NCBI RefSeq assembly: GCF_030409635.1
Contig: NZ_JAUFQF010000004.1
Coordinates: forward strand, 1,336,241 to 1,400,240
DNA: 64,000 nt
Direction: 5' to 3'
Origin: Vibrio agarivorans
Lineage (GTDB): Bacteria > Pseudomonadota > Gammaproteobacteria > Enterobacterales > Vibrionaceae
Shown piece after piece: positions 50,176 through 57,584 of this stretch (position 1 is the stretch's first letter; each line of letters starts with the position of its first letter). A program made the translations under genes and the position numbers. A model generated the notes under the pieces. It was not told the origin of the DNA. It did no database searches and was given only the letters and a program-made list of their open reading frames with translations.

Positions 50176-50220
50176 TGGTGGCCCCTCGCAGACTTGAACT
50201 GCGGACCAATCGATTATGAG
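50176..50220. repeat. attachment site attL: 45-bp repeat of the tRNA-Ile2 3' end
   Basis: Exact copy of the CCA end, acceptor 3' strand, T arm, variable region and most of the anticodon arm, identical to 59361-59405. After 50220 the sequence no longer matches the tRNA, so this is the far border left by integration, not a working tRNA gene. Confidence 0.95.
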
Positions 50221-50347
50221 CGCGTTTTTGTATGTTATTAGAGGAATCGCAGTGAACATAGGCAAACAATAGAAGCATATAATAACAATGGCTTAAATTG
50301 AGTTCTGTTTCTTTTTTGTTCACGTTGGTTTATGGTTGTACAATTGT

Positions 50348-50368
50348 TTTGCTACATATTTGCTACAC
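50348..50368. repeat. integrase arm-type repeats, left end
   Basis: Two direct TTTGCTACA units 11 bp apart (TTTGCTACATA then TTTGCTACAC), just upstream of the integrase gene. An almost identical pair is at 59282-59302 near the other end. Confidence 0.7.
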
Positions 50369-50390
50369 GGAAGAAGCGGAGAAATAGTAA

Positions 50391-51626
50391 ATGCCTATCA
50401 AAGCCAAGATTACAGCTAGTGCATTAAAGAATCTCAAAGTAGAAGATAAGCGCCTCAATGACACTGAGGTAGTAGGTTTTCATGTCAGGATTTCTCAGAA
50501 AGGGAGAATGAAGTATTACCTTTTTTATCGCTTGAACGGCAAGCAAGTGAACTACCTGATAGGTTCAACTAGTCAGTTAACACCAGCTCAAGCGAGAGAT
50601 ATAGCTAAAGAAAAGGTAGGTATGGTTGCTCAAGGTGTAGATGTTCAGAGTGAAAAAAAAGCCGCCAAACAAGATTATTTGATTCAGAAAAGCCATAGAC
50701 TTGGTTCATACCTAGAAGAAAAGTATTACCCGTTTCTAGTTTCTAGAAACCCGAAAACAGCTAAGAAAACCTATCAACACTTGGTGAGTCGATTTGATTT
50801 CTTGTTAGATAAGCAGCTTAGTGAAATCTCTGCTTGGGAAGTTCAGAATTGGGTGACTAAAAGAAGAGAGTTAGGAAGAGCACCAGCAACCATCAATTAC
50901 TCGATTAACTCACTCAAAGGCGCTCTATCTCGGGCTGTGGAGTGGGGAATAATAGAATCCCATGAGCTTTCTAAAGTAACGACGATCAAAGAGGATAACA
51001 CTCGTCTTAGATATTTATCATCATATGAGAGGCAGAACTTGCTTAAAGCTATTGATGCTAGGAGCAGGCTCATAAGGGATAAACGCAAAAGTGCTAATGA
51101 ACATCGTGAGAAACGGAATAAGGACTTACTGCCTGACTTATCAAATGTAAGGTTTGTAGATTATTTGGAGCCGATAGTGCTCACAGCCATGAATACCGGA
51201 CTTAGACGAGGGGAGTTACTTTCGTTAAAGTGGAATGATGTATTCTTCGAAAACAGATATTTAGTCGTTAAAGCAAGCAATGCAAAATCAAAAAAAACGA
51301 GAAACATACCACTTAATGACTCGGTGTTTGAAGTTCTAGTTCAGTGGAAAGCTCAAACCCCCAATACCACTTGGGTATTCACATCTGGTGGCAACACCCA
51401 GCTGACAGATATCAAGAAACCTTGGCTGAAAGTCATCGAGGCTTCAGGGATTGAAGACTTTAATTTTCATGACCTTAGACATGATTTTGCCAGTAACTTA
51501 GCAATGGCTGGTGTTGACTTAAATACGATTCGTGAGCTTTTGGGTCACTCCGACCTAAAGATGACACTACGTTACGCACATTTAGCTCCAGAGCATAAAG
51601 CCGCAGCTGTAAACCTAATAGGATAA
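50391..51626 (+). CDS. int: tyrosine site-specific integrase
   Basis: Protein of 411 residues: an N-terminal arm-binding domain (about 1-95), a core-binding SAM-like domain (about 100-195) and a catalytic domain. Catalytic residues can be read: Arg272 in NTGLRRGELLSL, Lys near 301, HDLRH (His360-Arg363), His386 in LLGHSDLKMTLRYAH and the nucleophile Tyr395. It should catalyse integration into and excision from tRNA-Ile2. The gene reads inward from the attL side, away from the intact tRNA. A moderate ribosome binding site (GGAG) precedes the ATG. Confidence 0.97.
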   Translation: MPIKAKITASALKNLKVEDKRLNDTEVVGFHVRISQKGRMKYYLFYRLNGKQVNYLIGSTSQLTPAQARDIAKEKVGMVAQGVDVQSEKKAAKQDYLIQKSHRLGSYLEEKYYPFLVSRNPKTAKKTYQHLVSRFDFLLDKQLSEISAWEVQNWVTKRRELGRAPATINYSINSLKGALSRAVEWGIIESHELSKVTTIKEDNTRLRYLSSYERQNLLKAIDARSRLIRDKRKSANEHREKRNKDLLPDLSNVRFVDYLEPIVLTAMNTGLRRGELLSLKWNDVFFENRYLVVKASNAKSKKTRNIPLNDSVFEVLVQWKAQTPNTTWVFTSGGNTQLTDIKKPWLKVIEASGIEDFNFHDLRHDFASNLAMAGVDLNTIRELLGHSDLKMTLRYAHLAPEHKAAAVNLIG

Positions 51627-51637
51627 CGCAAGCAATC

Positions 51638-52549
51638 ATGGAAGATTCTAGAACCTATATCCACTTTTCTGAAATTGAGAAAAGAACCTCCCTTAACGCA
51701 GAGCAAGTCATTGACGCAATCTATGACGGAAAAATAAATGTTTATTGCTTTGTTCGTGAGCAAGATCTTGGCTTAGTGGTTAATGACACCCTATTAGGTT
51801 TATTTGATTACCAAGGCATGGTTCTTTTACCAGTAAAACTGGCAATTACATTGGCTTGTGACAACAAAGATGTTGAGCTTTCAGAGCTTCATATTGTTGA
51901 ACCCACTGCGATAAAGTTTATTCATGATATCCGAACTAGGTTTAATGGTTTGCCTAGCCGTGTATTTAAAGCTTATGACTACGATGGTGAAGTGCCGGAC
52001 AAACCTTTTATTGCAGTAGGAAGAATTGTTGAGTCTAGCGATTTTGGAGCTGAGTTGCTCACTGTAAGCGAGGAAATGAAAGCTTCTAAGCCAACTTCAT
52101 TCGAAGAATACCTTTCAGGATTCAAATCGATTTTATCAACCGATAGGAAGCTTGTGAAAGTAAGCCCTATAGGCTTGAAACCTTGTGATATCAGGCTAGA
52201 AAGCCAAGAGTTAAGCCAGATTTTTTGCTTAGGTGCTACTGAATCTAAACCGGTTAATCAGCGGTACTCAAACCAAAGTAGTCAGGGCTTAAAGCCTGAA
52301 ATAACCGTACATCCATTGGAGTGCATTATCGAGAGAGTCTTAAACGAATATCCGAAAGCTACATCGAGAGAGGCTTGGAATGCTATTCGAGCTAAGTATC
52401 GGTTGGAGCAAGGAGAATATGATGTCGATTCGATAATCCACGATATGTCTGATGAGAAAATCTATTACAAGAATGGTTCGGATGAAGGGTTGAGCTATAG
52501 AAGCTTTCAAAACTTAATCAGTAGGGCGAGAAAAAAAGTTCACTGTTAG
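51638..52549 (+). CDS. unknown island protein following the integrase
   Basis: Protein of 303 residues that I do not recognise. It starts only 11 bp after int and is probably co-transcribed. The N-terminal third (residues 1-80, beginning YIHFSEIEKRTSLNAEQVID) looks like a helix-rich, perhaps DNA-binding part. The C-terminal third (about 215-303, PLECIIERVLNEYPKATSRE and SYRSFQNLISRARKKV) is basic and helical, a pattern seen in accessory proteins of integrative elements. No catalytic motif, signal peptide or membrane helix is visible. A role in excision, replication or regulation is a guess from position. Confidence 0.7.
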   Translation: MEDSRTYIHFSEIEKRTSLNAEQVIDAIYDGKINVYCFVREQDLGLVVNDTLLGLFDYQGMVLLPVKLAITLACDNKDVELSELHIVEPTAIKFIHDIRTRFNGLPSRVFKAYDYDGEVPDKPFIAVGRIVESSDFGAELLTVSEEMKASKPTSFEEYLSGFKSILSTDRKLVKVSPIGLKPCDIRLESQELSQIFCLGATESKPVNQRYSNQSSQGLKPEITVHPLECIIERVLNEYPKATSREAWNAIRAKYRLEQGEYDVDSIIHDMSDEKIYYKNGSDEGLSYRSFQNLISRARKKVHC

Positions 52550-52623
52550 TTGCACTGATATCTGCACATGCATGCTTTACAGGTTTTTATGTTCTTCAAC
52601 TTAATCAAACGGAGAACTAAATC

Positions 52624-52857
52624 ATGAGCATTCAGTTTTGTGGCAAAGCTGCGCTGACAGAGCAAGAAACAGCAAATTATATAGGAATGAGTCGTTCGTT
52701 TTTGCGTCAAGCGAGAATGGAAGGCCCAAGGAAAAATCGTACGGTAGCCCCTCCTTTTATCAAGATTGGTAGGGCTGTACGTTATATCAAAGAGGACCTA
52801 GATAAATGGCTAGATAGCCATGAAAAGTTAAACCAACTTGTTCATGGAGGTGTGTAA
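52624..52857 (+). CDS. alpA: AlpA/excisionase-like DNA-binding regulator
   Basis: Small protein of 77 residues with a MerR/AlpA-type winged helix: ALTEQETANYIGMSRSFLRQ recognition region, then the wing FIKIGRAVRYIKEDLDKWLD. AlpA-like proteins in P4-type satellites and islands activate the integrase or act as excision directionality factors. The stop is followed directly by the vapE ATG, so the two are translationally coupled. Confidence 0.85.
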   Translation: MSIQFCGKAALTEQETANYIGMSRSFLRQARMEGPRKNRTVAPPFIKIGRAVRYIKEDLDKWLDSHEKLNQLVHGGV

Positions 52858-54096
52858 ATGCCAAATGAAAGTAACCATCCTTGCTTCCCTCATGTGAAGT
52901 ACACTGAATCAGGAAAGGTAATTGCTCTGAATACTGCAGATAACCTAAAGGCCTTACTTGATAGTGTTGGCTATACCGCCAGATTCAACCAAATGACTTT
53001 GGAGACAGACATATTTCGCTCCTCTAGAAGTCTCGGCTCTCCTGAGTTTGTGAGAAGTGAGTTGATTTCATTATCATCTATTCACGGGTTGCCAAAGTCT
53101 GCAATTGACGATCATTTTAGCGCTATAGCAATTGAAAATAGCTATCACCCTGTTGAAGAGTGGTTAAATGGTGAATGGGACGGTGTTCAAAGGGTTGATA
53201 GGGTAATCAGCTGCCTTGACTCAAAGAGCCCAGAAGTGACAGAAATTGTGTTAAAGCGCTGGCTAGTAGGGTGTGTAGCCTCACTCGTAAAAACTAACTT
53301 TAAATCGAAGTTAGTTCCAATCTTGCAAGGAGAGCAATCGTTCCGAAAGACTGCTTTTGTGGAGCGTATTGCTCGTGTCCATGTTGGGGCATTTTTGGAA
53401 GGAGCAGAGCTAAACCCAGATAATAAGGATAGTGTTTTATCTGTTATACGATCTTGGATTGTAGAGTTGGGAGAGTTAGAACGCTCAACCAAAAACTGCC
53501 AAGGCGCACTGAAGGCTTTTATCAGTAGAGGGTGTGACACCGTTCGCCCACCGTATGGTCGAACAGATATTAAGAAAGATCGGCAGACTAACTTAATTGC
53601 AACTGTAAATGGCACTGACTTTCTAAAGGATGAAACTGGTAACACTAGGTATGCTGTAATCGAACTGGTTGGTGAAACCAACATGGACAGATTGAATGAG
53701 GTTTTGGGCTGGGAGTATTTACCTTCAGGAGAGCTAACGTTAGTAAACCCTGATTGTCTGAAGCAATTTTGGTTAGAAGTTAAGTATATGTTGTTGATTG
53801 AGAATCAGGCTTGGATGCTCTCTAGGAGTGAGCAAGAGTTAGTGGCTAATGTGTCGGCTAAGCATGTGGATAAAGGTGTTTGGTACAATACGCTATCTGA
53901 ACATATTGAGCTTTGTGATGGTAAAGCTAGAGAATGGATGACAACAAAGCAGGTTTGTGAATATCTGAGAATTGACGTATCAAAAGGCAACGTGGTGGGT
54001 AAAGCACTATCTTTATTGAGCAAGGAGGGAATATTGGAAAAGAAAGCTCTAAACGGGATAAATCGATATTGTTTCCCTTCTGTCATACCTTTTTGA
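52858..54096 (+). CDS. VapE-family (virulence-associated E) P-loop protein
   Basis: Protein of 412 residues fitting the VapE/VirE domain (about residues 90-330). Landmarks: NGEWDGVQRVDRVI, the P-loop PILQGEQSFRKT (158-165), SWIVELGELERS (199-210, Walker-B-like), ALKAFISRGCDTVRPPYGR and the sensor TVNGTDFLKDETGNTRY. The P-loop has Arg163 where Walker A normally has Gly. The family occurs in phage satellites and islands as a primase/helicase-type replication factor. The usual N-terminal primase domain is missing and the C-terminal 80 residues are winged-helix-like (WMTTKQVCEYLRI). Confidence 0.88.
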   Translation: MPNESNHPCFPHVKYTESGKVIALNTADNLKALLDSVGYTARFNQMTLETDIFRSSRSLGSPEFVRSELISLSSIHGLPKSAIDDHFSAIAIENSYHPVEEWLNGEWDGVQRVDRVISCLDSKSPEVTEIVLKRWLVGCVASLVKTNFKSKLVPILQGEQSFRKTAFVERIARVHVGAFLEGAELNPDNKDSVLSVIRSWIVELGELERSTKNCQGALKAFISRGCDTVRPPYGRTDIKKDRQTNLIATVNGTDFLKDETGNTRYAVIELVGETNMDRLNEVLGWEYLPSGELTLVNPDCLKQFWLEVKYMLLIENQAWMLSRSEQELVANVSAKHVDKGVWYNTLSEHIELCDGKAREWMTTKQVCEYLRIDVSKGNVVGKALSLLSKEGILEKKALNGINRYCFPSVIPF

Positions 54097-54121
54097 ATTG
54101 TGAAGTTAGTAACAATGCTTC

Positions 54122-54166
54122 ACTTACTCCACTTGGTGCGCTCAAGGTGGGGTAAGTGGAGTAAGT
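54122..54166. repeat. 13-bp inverted repeat after vapE
   Basis: ACTTACTCCACTT at 54122-54134 pairs perfectly with AAGTGGAGTAAGT at 54154-54166 around a 19-nt G-rich centre. No T-run follows. It could be a replication-origin-type structure near vapE, a stabilising hairpin, or an operator. Confidence 0.8.
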
Positions 54167-54200
54167 AATTGTCAATTATTACGGGCTATCTATACAATAT

Positions 54201-54323
54201 TTTAGCCTTTGAAACGCTCAATTTTGTAACTGTTAACGAGGTCACTATTTAGCTTTGAAACGTTGAAGTAACGTCAGATTCTAAACAAAAAAGGTGTTTC
54301 TGATTGTCTATACTAGACTAGTA
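54201..54323. promoter_or_regulatory. direct repeats and palindrome upstream of avcI
   Basis: TTTAGCCTTTGAAACG (54201-54216) and TTTAGCTTTGAAACG (54248-54262) are near-identical direct repeats. TACTAG-A-CTAGTA (54311-54323) is a perfect palindrome 36 bp before the predicted -35 box. These make up most of the 320-bp gap between vapE and avcI. Confidence 0.45.
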
Positions 54324-54359
54324 ATGTTATGTTGATTTGGAAATCGAAAGCACGGCATA

Positions 54360-54387
54360 TTGAAAGCAAGGACTGCTTGTGTATAAT
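54360..54387 (+). promoter_or_regulatory. sigma-70 promoter of avcI
   Basis: TTGAAA and TATAAT separated by 16 bp, the latter a perfect -10 box. Transcription should begin near 54394, about 23 bases before the small ORF. Confidence 0.75.
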
Positions 54388-54393
54388 TTGCAC

Positions 54394-54600
54394 GATTTTT
54401 TTTCAAGGTGAATACTATGAGTGTGGTACGAATGGCTTCCCAAAGCATTAAGAACAAACGTGTATCAAACAACGAAATGAAGACCAAGGTGGCATCCGTT
54501 CACTCTTTGACTGATCGAAAAAAACTGATCGCGTTCGAAAATGCTAAAAAAAATATGAAACTAGCTGCTGATAAGCTTGATTGGTAGATTGTTGATTCAC
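54394..54600 (+). ncRNA. avcI: AvcI/DifV-type inhibitory RNA (predicted)
   Basis: In V. cholerae a small RNA encoded directly upstream of the deaminase (DifV, or AvcI) keeps the enzyme inactive, and loss of this unstable RNA during phage-induced transcription shut-off releases it. Here the same place holds a strong promoter, about 200 bases of transcript and no independent terminator that I can see; the 3' end is therefore a guess, set just before the hairpin that covers the deaminase start. RNA identity is inferred from position, not from sequence comparison. Confidence 0.65.
54417..54587 (+). CDS. 56-residue small ORF inside the avcI region
   Basis: ATG with AAGGTG six bases upstream, 56 codons and a TAG stop, ending 50 bp before the deaminase gene. 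The peptide is basic and Lys/Asn/Ser-rich, running from MSVVRMASQSIKNK to KKNMKLAADKLDW, with a probably helical C-terminal half. It overlaps the expected inhibitory RNA. It may be a true small protein (antitoxin-like) or only an accidental frame in a regulatory RNA; the good ribosome binding site and spacing favour translation. Confidence 0.6.
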   Translation: MSVVRMASQSIKNKRVSNNEMKTKVASVHSLTDRKKLIAFENAKKNMKLAADKLDW

Positions 54601-54640
54601 ATAATAGGATCTGGTTAGGTTTCAATCAGGTTCTATTATG
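54600..54640 (+). promoter_or_regulatory. hairpin covering the avcD ribosome binding site and start codon
   Basis: Bases 54600-54613 pair with 54627-54640 over 14 consecutive pairs, two of them G-U. The 3' arm contains AGG (54628-54630) and the ATG (54638-54640) of the deaminase. The 13-nt loop is open. Such a structure should hold back translation unless it is opened. Confidence 0.7.
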
Positions 54641-56230
54641 TCTACAAAACATCAGCAACATACCATAGCCCCCTCCCCATCAGCAGAACAACATACAGCA
54701 CAAAATGACAACTCTTTAAGTAACTCTGCTTCAGAGAACCAGTACAGTAACTCCCTTGAGGCTATTCGTTCAAGACACTCTCAAGAACTCATTATTGGTT
54801 TGTGCGGTGCTGTAGGTGCTGGAATAAAGCGCCTAAAAAATGCTTTAGTCACTGAACTTCGCAAAGCTAACTACCATGTTGAACACATTCGCTTGAGTGA
54901 ATTAATTGCCCATACTCAGCCAAATTCTAAAGAAATACTAGAATTAAGAAAATATAGACGTTATCAGACCTTGCAGGACTTGGGGGATGAGTTGCGTAAA
55001 AAATCCAATACTGCTGTAGCAGACATGGGAATCAGAAGAATCGGTATTGTCCGTAACTCTTTATTCGGTAGTAAGCAAACGCAAGGAAAAGCCGTTAAGG
55101 TCACGAAAAAAGTAGCTTACGTGATTGACCAAATAAAACATCATGAAGAGGTGGAGCTTTTCCAAGAGGTATATAGAAGGAATTTCTATATGTTAGGCCT
55201 TTTGAGGACTCAAGATGAGCGAGAAAAAAACATAAGAGAAGAAGGTATTACCGATTCAACTGAAATCGCAAAGCTTATTGAAAGAGATAGAAAAAGCAGT
55301 GATGGAAATGGCCAGCACGTTGAAAAAGCTATCCAAAAATCAGATTACTTTATTAGAAATCTTGATGAAAAAGAGGAGCTAAATAACTCAATTTCAAGGT
55401 TTATTAATCTAATCCATGGAGTCGGTAGCATTACACCAAAACGAGATGAGCGTGGTTTATATGCTGCTTACTCTGCATCACTGGCTTCAGCTTGTTTATC
55501 TCGTCAAGTTGGTGCTGCCATCATGGATGATAATGGCCAAATTGTAGCTACAGGCTGCAATGATGTTCCAAAGTTCAAAGGTGGTTTGTACGACTCTGAT
55601 GGTGGTCCAGATAAGCGGTGCTATAACAAGTCTGGTTGTCAAAATGATAAACATAAGTCGATCTTAAAAGATGAAATTTTCGAGATACTTAAAGGTGAAG
55701 GTGTCAAAGACCCAGAAAAGGTCGCAGACAAGATTTTTAATAACTCAAAAGCTAAATCATTAATTGAGTATTCAAGAGCGATACACGCAGAGATGGATGC
55801 AATAGTGTCTTTGACAAGGCAATCAAATGCAAACACTGTTGGTAAAACACTCTACTGTACTACATACCCGTGCCATAGTTGCGCTAGACACATTGTAGCA
55901 GCGGGTATAGAAAGAGTTGTTTATATTGAGCCATATGAAAAGAGTTTAGCTATGGATCTGCATGGCGATGCAATTTGCCACATAGACAACACCTCGAAAG
56001 AAAAGCTATTGATGCAAAATTTTGAGGGTACTGCTCCCAATAGATATGCTGAATTCTTCATATATAGTAAAAAGAGAAAAGACAAGAATGGTGATGCAAT
56101 TACTTATGAACTTCCATCCTCCACACAAGTAGATCCTCACCAACTGGATTGTTACGTTGATTACGAATTGAAAATAAAAGAAATTGCAGACATGAATACT
56201 GGTGAGGATAAATTAGTTCCAGAAGAGTAA
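54638..56230 (+). CDS. avcD: anti-phage deoxycytidylate deaminase AvcD/DcdV
   Basis: Protein of 530 residues. N-terminal P-loop (kinase-like) domain: IIGLCGAVGAGIKRLKNAL at about 52-70, with Gly62 and Lys64 in a variant Walker A. C-terminal zinc-dependent cytidine/dCMP deaminase domain from about residue 272: YSASLASACLSRQVGAAI, catalytic His383-Ala-Glu385 and zinc cysteines Cys412 and Cys415 in YPCHSCARH. Length and architecture equal V. cholerae DcdV/AvcD (VSP-I), which on phage infection deaminates dCMP/dCTP and starves phage DNA synthesis. The N-terminal 48 residues are Ser/Asn/Gln-rich and probably disordered. A terminator follows. Confidence 0.9.
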   Translation: MSTKHQQHTIAPSPSAEQHTAQNDNSLSNSASENQYSNSLEAIRSRHSQELIIGLCGAVGAGIKRLKNALVTELRKANYHVEHIRLSELIAHTQPNSKEILELRKYRRYQTLQDLGDELRKKSNTAVADMGIRRIGIVRNSLFGSKQTQGKAVKVTKKVAYVIDQIKHHEEVELFQEVYRRNFYMLGLLRTQDEREKNIREEGITDSTEIAKLIERDRKSSDGNGQHVEKAIQKSDYFIRNLDEKEELNNSISRFINLIHGVGSITPKRDERGLYAAYSASLASACLSRQVGAAIMDDNGQIVATGCNDVPKFKGGLYDSDGGPDKRCYNKSGCQNDKHKSILKDEIFEILKGEGVKDPEKVADKIFNNSKAKSLIEYSRAIHAEMDAIVSLTRQSNANTVGKTLYCTTYPCHSCARHIVAAGIERVVYIEPYEKSLAMDLHGDAICHIDNTSKEKLLMQNFEGTAPNRYAEFFIYSKKRKDKNGDAITYELPSSTQVDPHQLDCYVDYELKIKEIADMNTGEDKLVPEE

Positions 56231-56280
56231 CTTACAAAATGGCACTTTAAGTTGATTGTTACTTCCATGTCTACTTCAAT

Positions 56281-56304
56281 AAAGCCCAGCACATGCTGGG
56301 CTTT
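56281..56304. terminator. bidirectional terminator after avcD
   Basis: Perfect palindrome AAAGCCCAGCA / TGCTGGGCTTT followed by TTT on the plus strand; on the minus strand it can end the convergent lipoprotein transcript. Confidence 0.85.
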
Positions 56305-56395
56305 TTCCTGAATAGTTTTGTCGTCGCATTGTTCGCTATACGATTTGCCTGTAAATATTGCTGGTTATTGACAAATAATCAAAACAAACCCTGAG

Positions 56396-57433
56396 TCAGT
56401 TGAGAGGAAATTCGACAAAAGCCCATAGCTTTCCATTACCAGTAGAAATAGTGTTTATAATTCTAACGTCTTTGCCCTGCGCTACGGTGTTGATTGCTGG
56501 TGCTAATTTGTAAAATGGGAAATCAGGATAGTCAGACCTGACATTCACGTTTGTTCTGGTTTTGAGGGTACCAATGATTTGATTAGCGTCGCTTACAACT
56601 AGGTTTGTTACCCCGAGAGGTTTACCCTTGTCATCAAAATGACCTACATAAATCCACCCTTGACCTGAAGATGTACTATTTTCAAGCGAGCTTCTGTTTT
56701 TAATATCTTGTTGGGGGTAGCTACGTATGGCTACAACTTGCCCCGTAACTTCAATTGACTCGTCGTTGTGCAACAATATCTTGATGTTTTGTATAGACTC
56801 TAATGCTTTAAGTAGGTTTTCAGTGTCCAATTTGGATACTTTGGGTGTATATGTATCTACACCTTTACCGTGAATCCCTTGGATAGTGAATAGCAGACTT
56901 CCAGTAACTTGTTTTCTTTCAGCAGCTGCGGCTACAGCAAATAAATCACCTAAATTTATATCAGCTTCGTTAGTACTAATAGTTGCTACAATTCTTGCTC
57001 CAATACCTACTTTATGATCTTCACCTGCTTTAACTGCACCTTCAGCATCTAAAGGTTTTACGTTCATAAAACGAACCCATTGAGAAACTATTTCATACTT
57101 TCCACCTTTAGCGCTAACACCAGTAGTGCCATACTTTAATTCACCAAAAGAACTAGTATCTGCGATAAAAACGTAATCTTCGCTGTTTGGTAAATTATTT
57201 AACCAACATGTTTTTCTCAGTTTAGAGTTTGTAGTGTTGCTGCAATCGTCAGAGAAGTTTGAAATAGCGTACTTGCTTTTATCAAAGGCGAAAGGCTGAA
57301 CTGGTTGGAAGGAGTTGGTGTAATAGGTGTTTTTAAGTACGTCGTCACCTAATGGGGAGTTACCTGGTTGATTGTTATTAGTACACCCAACTGCGAAAAT
57401 AGCAGTTACAAGGGTGAGAATGTTCTGTTTCAT
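56396..57433 (-). CDS. island lipoprotein with C-terminal SH3-like domain
   Basis: Protein of 345 residues with a lipoprotein signal (MKQNILTLVTAIFAVGC, lipid-modified Cys17, followed by Thr, so outer-membrane sorting is expected). The middle part (about 90-260) is not recognisable to me. The last 60 residues (LKTRTNVNVRSDYPDFPFYK through GKLWAFVEFPLN) resemble a bacterial SH3 domain of the kind that binds peptidoglycan or peptides. It lies downstream of the second lipoprotein on the same strand. A cell-surface role such as phage exclusion is possible but unsupported. Confidence 0.75.
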   Translation of the reverse strand: MKQNILTLVTAIFAVGCTNNNQPGNSPLGDDVLKNTYYTNSFQPVQPFAFDKSKYAISNFSDDCSNTTNSKLRKTCWLNNLPNSEDYVFIADTSSFGELKYGTTGVSAKGGKYEIVSQWVRFMNVKPLDAEGAVKAGEDHKVGIGARIVATISTNEADINLGDLFAVAAAAERKQVTGSLLFTIQGIHGKGVDTYTPKVSKLDTENLLKALESIQNIKILLHNDESIEVTGQVVAIRSYPQQDIKNRSSLENSTSSGQGWIYVGHFDDKGKPLGVTNLVVSDANQIIGTLKTRTNVNVRSDYPDFPFYKLAPAINTVAQGKDVRIINTISTGNGKLWAFVEFPLN

Positions 57434-57537
57434 AATCTATCCCTTAATAAATATACTTACCAAAGGATAGCCTAGTCTAACTGACTATTTTTTTAAATTT
57501 TTTACTGAGCCATTAACTTAGTGAACACTAGACTTTT

Positions 57538-57574
57538 CTTAGCTCTAGAGAATACTAACTAATCTAGAGCTAAG
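57538..57574. repeat. 12-bp inverted repeat between the lipoprotein genes
   Basis: CTTAGCTCTAGA / TCTAGAGCTAAG perfect arms with a 13-nt loop, 11 bp past the stop of the upstream lipoprotein gene. No T-run on either strand; perhaps a processing or stability hairpin. Confidence 0.75.
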
Positions 57575-57584
57575 GGCTACCAAA

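Noticed and set aside
50176..50220. A second tRNA gene
   Set aside because: Only the 3' 45 bases are present; the D arm and 5' acceptor strand are missing. It is the far attachment site.
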